A stretch of 25,728 nucleotides of DNA, from contig CAYSAA010000159.1 of the NCBI GenBank assembly GCA_964428905.1, positions 1 through 25,728 of the forward strand, read 5' to 3'. Position 1 is the stretch's first letter. Each line of letters opens with the position of its first letter. The stretch is from CAYSAA01 sp964428905 (GTDB lineage Bacteria; Atribacterota; Phoenicimicrobiia; Phoenicimicrobiales; Stramentimicrobiaceae). Position numbers and translations under genes: made by a program. The notes under the pieces are model-generated. The model ran no database searches, was not told where the DNA came from, and was given only the letters and a program-made list of their open reading frames with translations. Of this stretch, positions 23,457 through 25,728 are shown one piece after another.

Positions 23457-24162
23457 TTTACATATTCATTCTTCTCTTTCGGCATGCGGGGCTGATGAGA
23501 TGTCTCCTTCTTTTATTATAAAACAGGCGCTGAAAAGTGGGTTAAAACTTATTTCTATTACTGACCACAATGCCATTAAGCATTCTCTTTTAGCCTGCCA
23601 AATAAGTAAAAAAGAGGACATAAAGGTTCTTCCCGGTGTCGAATTAACCAGTCGAGAAGAGGTACATATACTAGCTTATTTTGATGATTTATTGGCTCTT
23701 TTAAAATTAGGGGAATTAGTTGAAAGACTACTACCAGACTTGGAAAATAAACCGGAATATTTTGGTCATCAGGTGATATATGATAATGCTAACGAAATAG
23801 TAGATCTGGATAATCGATTGAGGCAATTAGCTATAGATATAAGTTTAGATAAGTTAGTTGAAGAAATACATAAATTGAAAGGAATCGCAATTCCAGCACA
23901 TATTGACAAAAATAAATTTAGTTTAATCAGTCAATTAGGTTTTATAGATGAAAATGCCGCCTTTGATGCGTTGGAAGTATCTAAATTTAAATGGAATAAG
24001 GGGAGATATCAATTAGGAGATACTTTGTCTGGTTTCCCGGTAGTTTGTGGTTCTGACAGCCATAGCCCTGATGATATTGGTTTATTTTATATGGAGACCT
24101 GTTTTGATGAGTTTGCTGACTTTGATTTCTTAAAAAATTTTTTGCAAGAGAGAAAAAAATGA
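23446..24162 (+). CDS. PHP-domain phosphoesterase, non-standard start codon
   Basis: A TrpH-like PHP metallophosphoesterase, about 238 residues, cytoplasmic. Metal-binding motifs are in order: DLHIHS (His6, His8), ITDHNAI, the Glu in PGVELTS (about 66), HILAYF, then IPAHIDK and CGSDSHS near the C terminus. Substrate is unknown; relatives hydrolyse 3',5'-nucleotide bisphosphates or short RNA ends. No ATG/GTG/TTG fits the family N terminus. GGAGGG (23432-23437) points to ATT 23440, CTG 23443 or ATA 23446, and the last aligns with the Met of relatives. A TTG at 23386 gives 20 extra residues but no ribosome binding site and a 71-bp overlap. It overlaps the next gene by ATGA. Confidence 0.82.
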   Translation: MKIDLHIHSSLSACGADEMSPSFIIKQALKSGLKLISITDHNAIKHSLLACQISKKEDIKVLPGVELTSREEVHILAYFDDLLALLKLGELVERLLPDLENKPEYFGHQVIYDNANEIVDLDNRLRQLAIDISLDKLVEEIHKLKGIAIPAHIDKNKFSLISQLGFIDENAAFDALEVSKFKWNKGRYQLGDTLSGFPVVCGSDSHSPDDIGLFYMETCFDEFADFDFLKNFLQERKK

Positions 24163-24713
24163 GAACTATTGCTGATCATCTTTTTGATATTTTAGAGAAC
24201 TCAATTAATGCCCATGCAAGTAAAATAAGAGTAACTATTTCATTTTTTAAAGATATTTTTTTATGTAGAATTATTGATAATGGGATAGCTACAAGTTTGG
24301 AAAATATAACAGATCCTTTTGTTACTTCTAGAAAGACCAGAAGAGTAGGGCTGGGTTTACCTCTTTTAAAATCAACCGTAGAGGAAACCGGGGGAAATTT
24401 AAAGCTGTCTCGGTTAGAAAAAAGTTCAGGCACATGCCTGGAATTTATAGTAAACATGGCTCATATTGATGCTCGTCCTTTTGGGGATATACCAGCAGTT
24501 TTTGTAGATGCGCTTCGCAGCTGGCCTGGAATCGACTTTGAAATATTCATTTATAAAACAAAAAAAGAAAAAAAGATATTAGATACTATTGAGCTAAAAA
24601 GTATGCTAGAACTTGATATTTTATCGGATATAGAAATATTAAATTTTGTTAAAGAGCAATTGAGAAAAGAATTACTTGAAATTGGCGTAAATCAGCAATT
24701 TGGTGTTTCCTAA
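24159..24713 (+). CDS. GHKL-family ATP-binding protein
   Basis: A 184-residue protein that begins directly with a histidine-kinase-type ATPase domain. The N box is ILENSINAHA (Glu13, Asn17), the G1 box is IIDNG (Asp40), and the G2 box is RRVGLGLPLLK (64-68), closing with SSGTCLEFIV. Residues 105-184 are a short charged tail without known domain. It lacks the dimerisation/phospho-acceptor helix pair, a sensor and a receiver partner, so it is a lone ATPase as seen in the same neighbourhood of other bifurcating-hydrogenase operons. The start overlaps the PHP stop. Confidence 0.82.
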   Translation: MRTIADHLFDILENSINAHASKIRVTISFFKDIFLCRIIDNGIATSLENITDPFVTSRKTRRVGLGLPLLKSTVEETGGNLKLSRLEKSSGTCLEFIVNMAHIDARPFGDIPAVFVDALRSWPGIDFEIFIYKTKKEKKILDTIELKSMLELDILSDIEILNFVKEQLRKELLEIGVNQQFGVS

Positions 24714-24720
24714 AAAGTTA

Positions 24721-24762
24721 AACCTCTTTTAGAGGTTCTTAAAGCCACCCGCTATGCGGGTG
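24721..24762 (+). other. Two adjacent 7-bp, three-base-loop hairpins between regulator genes and hnd genes
   Basis: AACCTCT-TTT-AGAGGTT (24721-24737) is followed 8 bp later by CACCCGC-TAT-GCGGGTG (24746-24762). Both stems are perfect. No T run follows the second, so full termination is unlikely. An mRNA processing or stability element, or partial attenuation, is possible at this 91-bp junction. Confidence 0.65.
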
Positions 24763-24804
24763 CGATATTTATTAAAACATGTTAAGGAGGAATAAATACC
24801 AGGA

Positions 24805-25170
24805 ATGAAGAATTTAGAGGAATTAAAACAGATAAGGGAGAGAGTTCGTAGAAACCTTGAGATGCGATCAGGAGACTTTGCAGTGAAGATAATTGTATGC
24901 CTGGGAACCTGCGGTATCGCCGCCGGAGCGAGGCAGACCATGAATAAGTTAGCTGATTTAAGTGCTCAAAGCGGAAGATCTGATATTGTTATTTCTACTA
25001 CCGGATGTGCTGGTTTTTGTGAACAGGAACCCATGATTAAAGTTCAGGAAAAAGATAAAGAACCGGTTACCTATGGTCATGTTGATGTTGTTGCTGCCGA
25101 AGAAATTTTTAACCAACATGTTTTAAAAGGGAATATTGTTGAAAAATATTTATTTTCAAAGGGAGAATAA
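24805..25170 (+). CDS. hndB: Thioredoxin-like [2Fe-2S] ferredoxin subunit (HndB type)
   Basis: A 121-residue [2Fe-2S] protein of the kind that accompanies NADH/NADP-linked [FeFe]-hydrogenases (HndB of Desulfovibrio; fused to NuoF in others). Cluster ligands are Cys32 and Cys37 (VCLGTCGIAAGA), then Cys68 and Cys72 (GCAGFCEQEP). The N terminus is a basic helix (EELKQIRERVRRNLE). AAGGAGG lies 14 bp before the ATG, farther than usual. An in-frame ATA at 24796 sits at the ideal distance, but the ATG matches relatives. It is followed 2 bp later by nuoE/hndA. Confidence 0.9.
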   Translation: MKNLEELKQIRERVRRNLEMRSGDFAVKIIVCLGTCGIAAGARQTMNKLADLSAQSGRSDIVISTTGCAGFCEQEPMIKVQEKDKEPVTYGHVDVVAAEEIFNQHVLKGNIVEKYLFSKGE

Positions 25171-25172
25171 TT

Positions 25173-25664
25173 ATGACAACCAAGATTCAGGAAAAAGAAC
25201 CATCACAGGAAGAAAGATATCAAGAACTGGAAGAGTTTATAAAAAATAATAGCGAGAAAAAAGGATTTCTTATTCCGGTATTACACAAAGCTCAGGAAAT
25301 TTTTGGCTATTTACCGACTGAAGTTCGTGCATTTGTTGCCGAGCAGATGGACATACCGGTAAGCATGGTTATGGGTGTAGTAACTTTTTATTCTTTCTTT
25401 AGAATGAACCCGGTAGGCAGACATACTATAACTGTTTGCATGGGCACAGCCTGTTATGTAAGGGGAGCCAAGAAGATAATGGAGGCAGTTGAAAATACAT
25501 TGGGCATTAAGCCAGGTGAAACTACAGAAGACCGAAAATTTTCTTTGGGAATTCAGCGATGTTTGGGAGCATGTGGCTTGGCTCCGGTTATCATGATTGA
25601 TAATGATGTACATGGCAGAATGACGCCAAAAAAACTTGATCAAGTTTTAGAATTATATAAGTAA
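25173..25664 (+). CDS. hndA: NuoE-like [2Fe-2S] subunit of a bifurcating hydrogenase (HndA/HydC type)
   Basis: A 163-residue member of the complex I 24-kDa family. An N-terminal helical bundle (residues 15-75, LIPVLHKAQEIFGYLP and MGVVTFYSFF) is followed by a thioredoxin-like [2Fe-2S] domain with Cys89, Cys94, Cys130 and Cys134 (CMGTACYVRG, CLGACG). It passes electrons to or from the flavin subunit that handles NADH. GGGAGAATAATT precedes the ATG. With hndB before and an hndC start after, it belongs to a HydABC/HndABCD enzyme coupling NADH and ferredoxin to H2. The catalytic subunit is outside the window. Confidence 0.93.
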   Translation: MTTKIQEKEPSQEERYQELEEFIKNNSEKKGFLIPVLHKAQEIFGYLPTEVRAFVAEQMDIPVSMVMGVVTFYSFFRMNPVGRHTITVCMGTACYVRGAKKIMEAVENTLGIKPGETTEDRKFSLGIQRCLGACGLAPVIMIDNDVHGRMTPKKLDQVLELYK

Positions 25665-25687
25665 TGAAGGGATAAGGTAGGTAGATT

Positions 25688-25728
25688 ATGGATAATTATA
25701 GAGCACATATACTGTTGTGTTATGGTGG
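25688..25728 (+). CDS. hndC: Start of NuoF-like flavoprotein subunit (HndC/HydB), cut by window end
   Basis: An ATG 23 bp after the hndA stop, preceded by AAGGTAGGT, opens a frame reading MDNYRAHILLCYGG to the window edge. HndC/HydB proteins start this way (a YRxHxLxC segment beginning an N-terminal [2Fe-2S] thioredoxin-like domain) and follow NuoE-type genes. Only 13 full codons are visible, so the call rests on position and this short match. Confidence 0.65.
   Translation, partial: MDNYRAHILLCYG

Noticed and set aside
1..25728. Sigma-54 -24/-12 promoters, CRISPR arrays, insertion sequences, toxin-antitoxin pairs
   Set aside because: Looked for by eye on both strands; no TGGCAC-N5-TTGC match, no regularly spaced repeats, and no transposase or toxin genes were found.

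Overview
The window is an AT-rich, gene-dense stretch from an obligately fermentative or syntrophic anaerobic bacterium. Every gene but one lies on the + strand. The gene set mixes Firmicutes-type order (rapZ-yvcK-whiA, a glycolytic block behind rpoN, Rex) with a complete 14-subunit membrane-bound hydrogenase of the kind best known from Thermococcales archaea, followed by the start of an electron-bifurcating [FeFe]-hydrogenase operon. That combination fits Atribacterota (OP9/JS1) best, with Thermotogota or a deep Clostridia-like lineage as alternatives. The assignment rests on gene content and remembered relatives, not on a tree.

Region 1 (1-10039) is housekeeping: tRNA-Arg(CCU) next to argS, then rapZ, yvcK and whiA almost end to end, a fresh promoter before rpoN, gap 13 bp behind rpoN, a strong intrinsic terminator, tpiA, and a promoter leading secG and a nicotinate phosphoribosyltransferase. 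No pgk lies between gap and tpiA. Region 2 (10040-10412) is a non-coding AT-rich segment with repeated AGTATYGAGTAT words at both ends in opposite orientation. It leads to tRNA-Leu(GAG).

Region 3 (10657-19770) is the NiFe hydrogenase block: hypA, an extended -10 promoter, then mbhA to mbhN in the same order as in Pyrococcus, a 13-bp bidirectional terminator, and a convergent maturation protease. The Mrp-like module (A-H) should move Na+/H+, while the J-K-L-M-N module takes electrons from reduced ferredoxin and makes H2. The large subunit keeps all four Ni-binding cysteines and an uncleaved C-terminal tail, so a true hydrogenase is expected rather than the sulfur-reducing Mbx/Mbs paralogue.

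Region 4 (20150-25728) starts with a SPOR-domain envelope protein and rex. A promoter with a perfect -35 and a near-perfect Rex operator then leads an operon of five signalling-type genes (DRTGG, CBS-GHKL ATPase, DRTGG, PHP phosphoesterase, GHKL ATPase). These run into hndB, hndA/nuoE and the first codons of hndC/nuoF, that is, the NADH side of a bifurcating hydrogenase whose catalytic subunit would lie beyond the window. The most interesting material is here: a likely NADH/NAD+-controlled operon that puts an uncharacterised ATPase/CBS/PHP regulatory cassette in front of a bifurcating hydrogenase, next to a second, ferredoxin-only hydrogenase.
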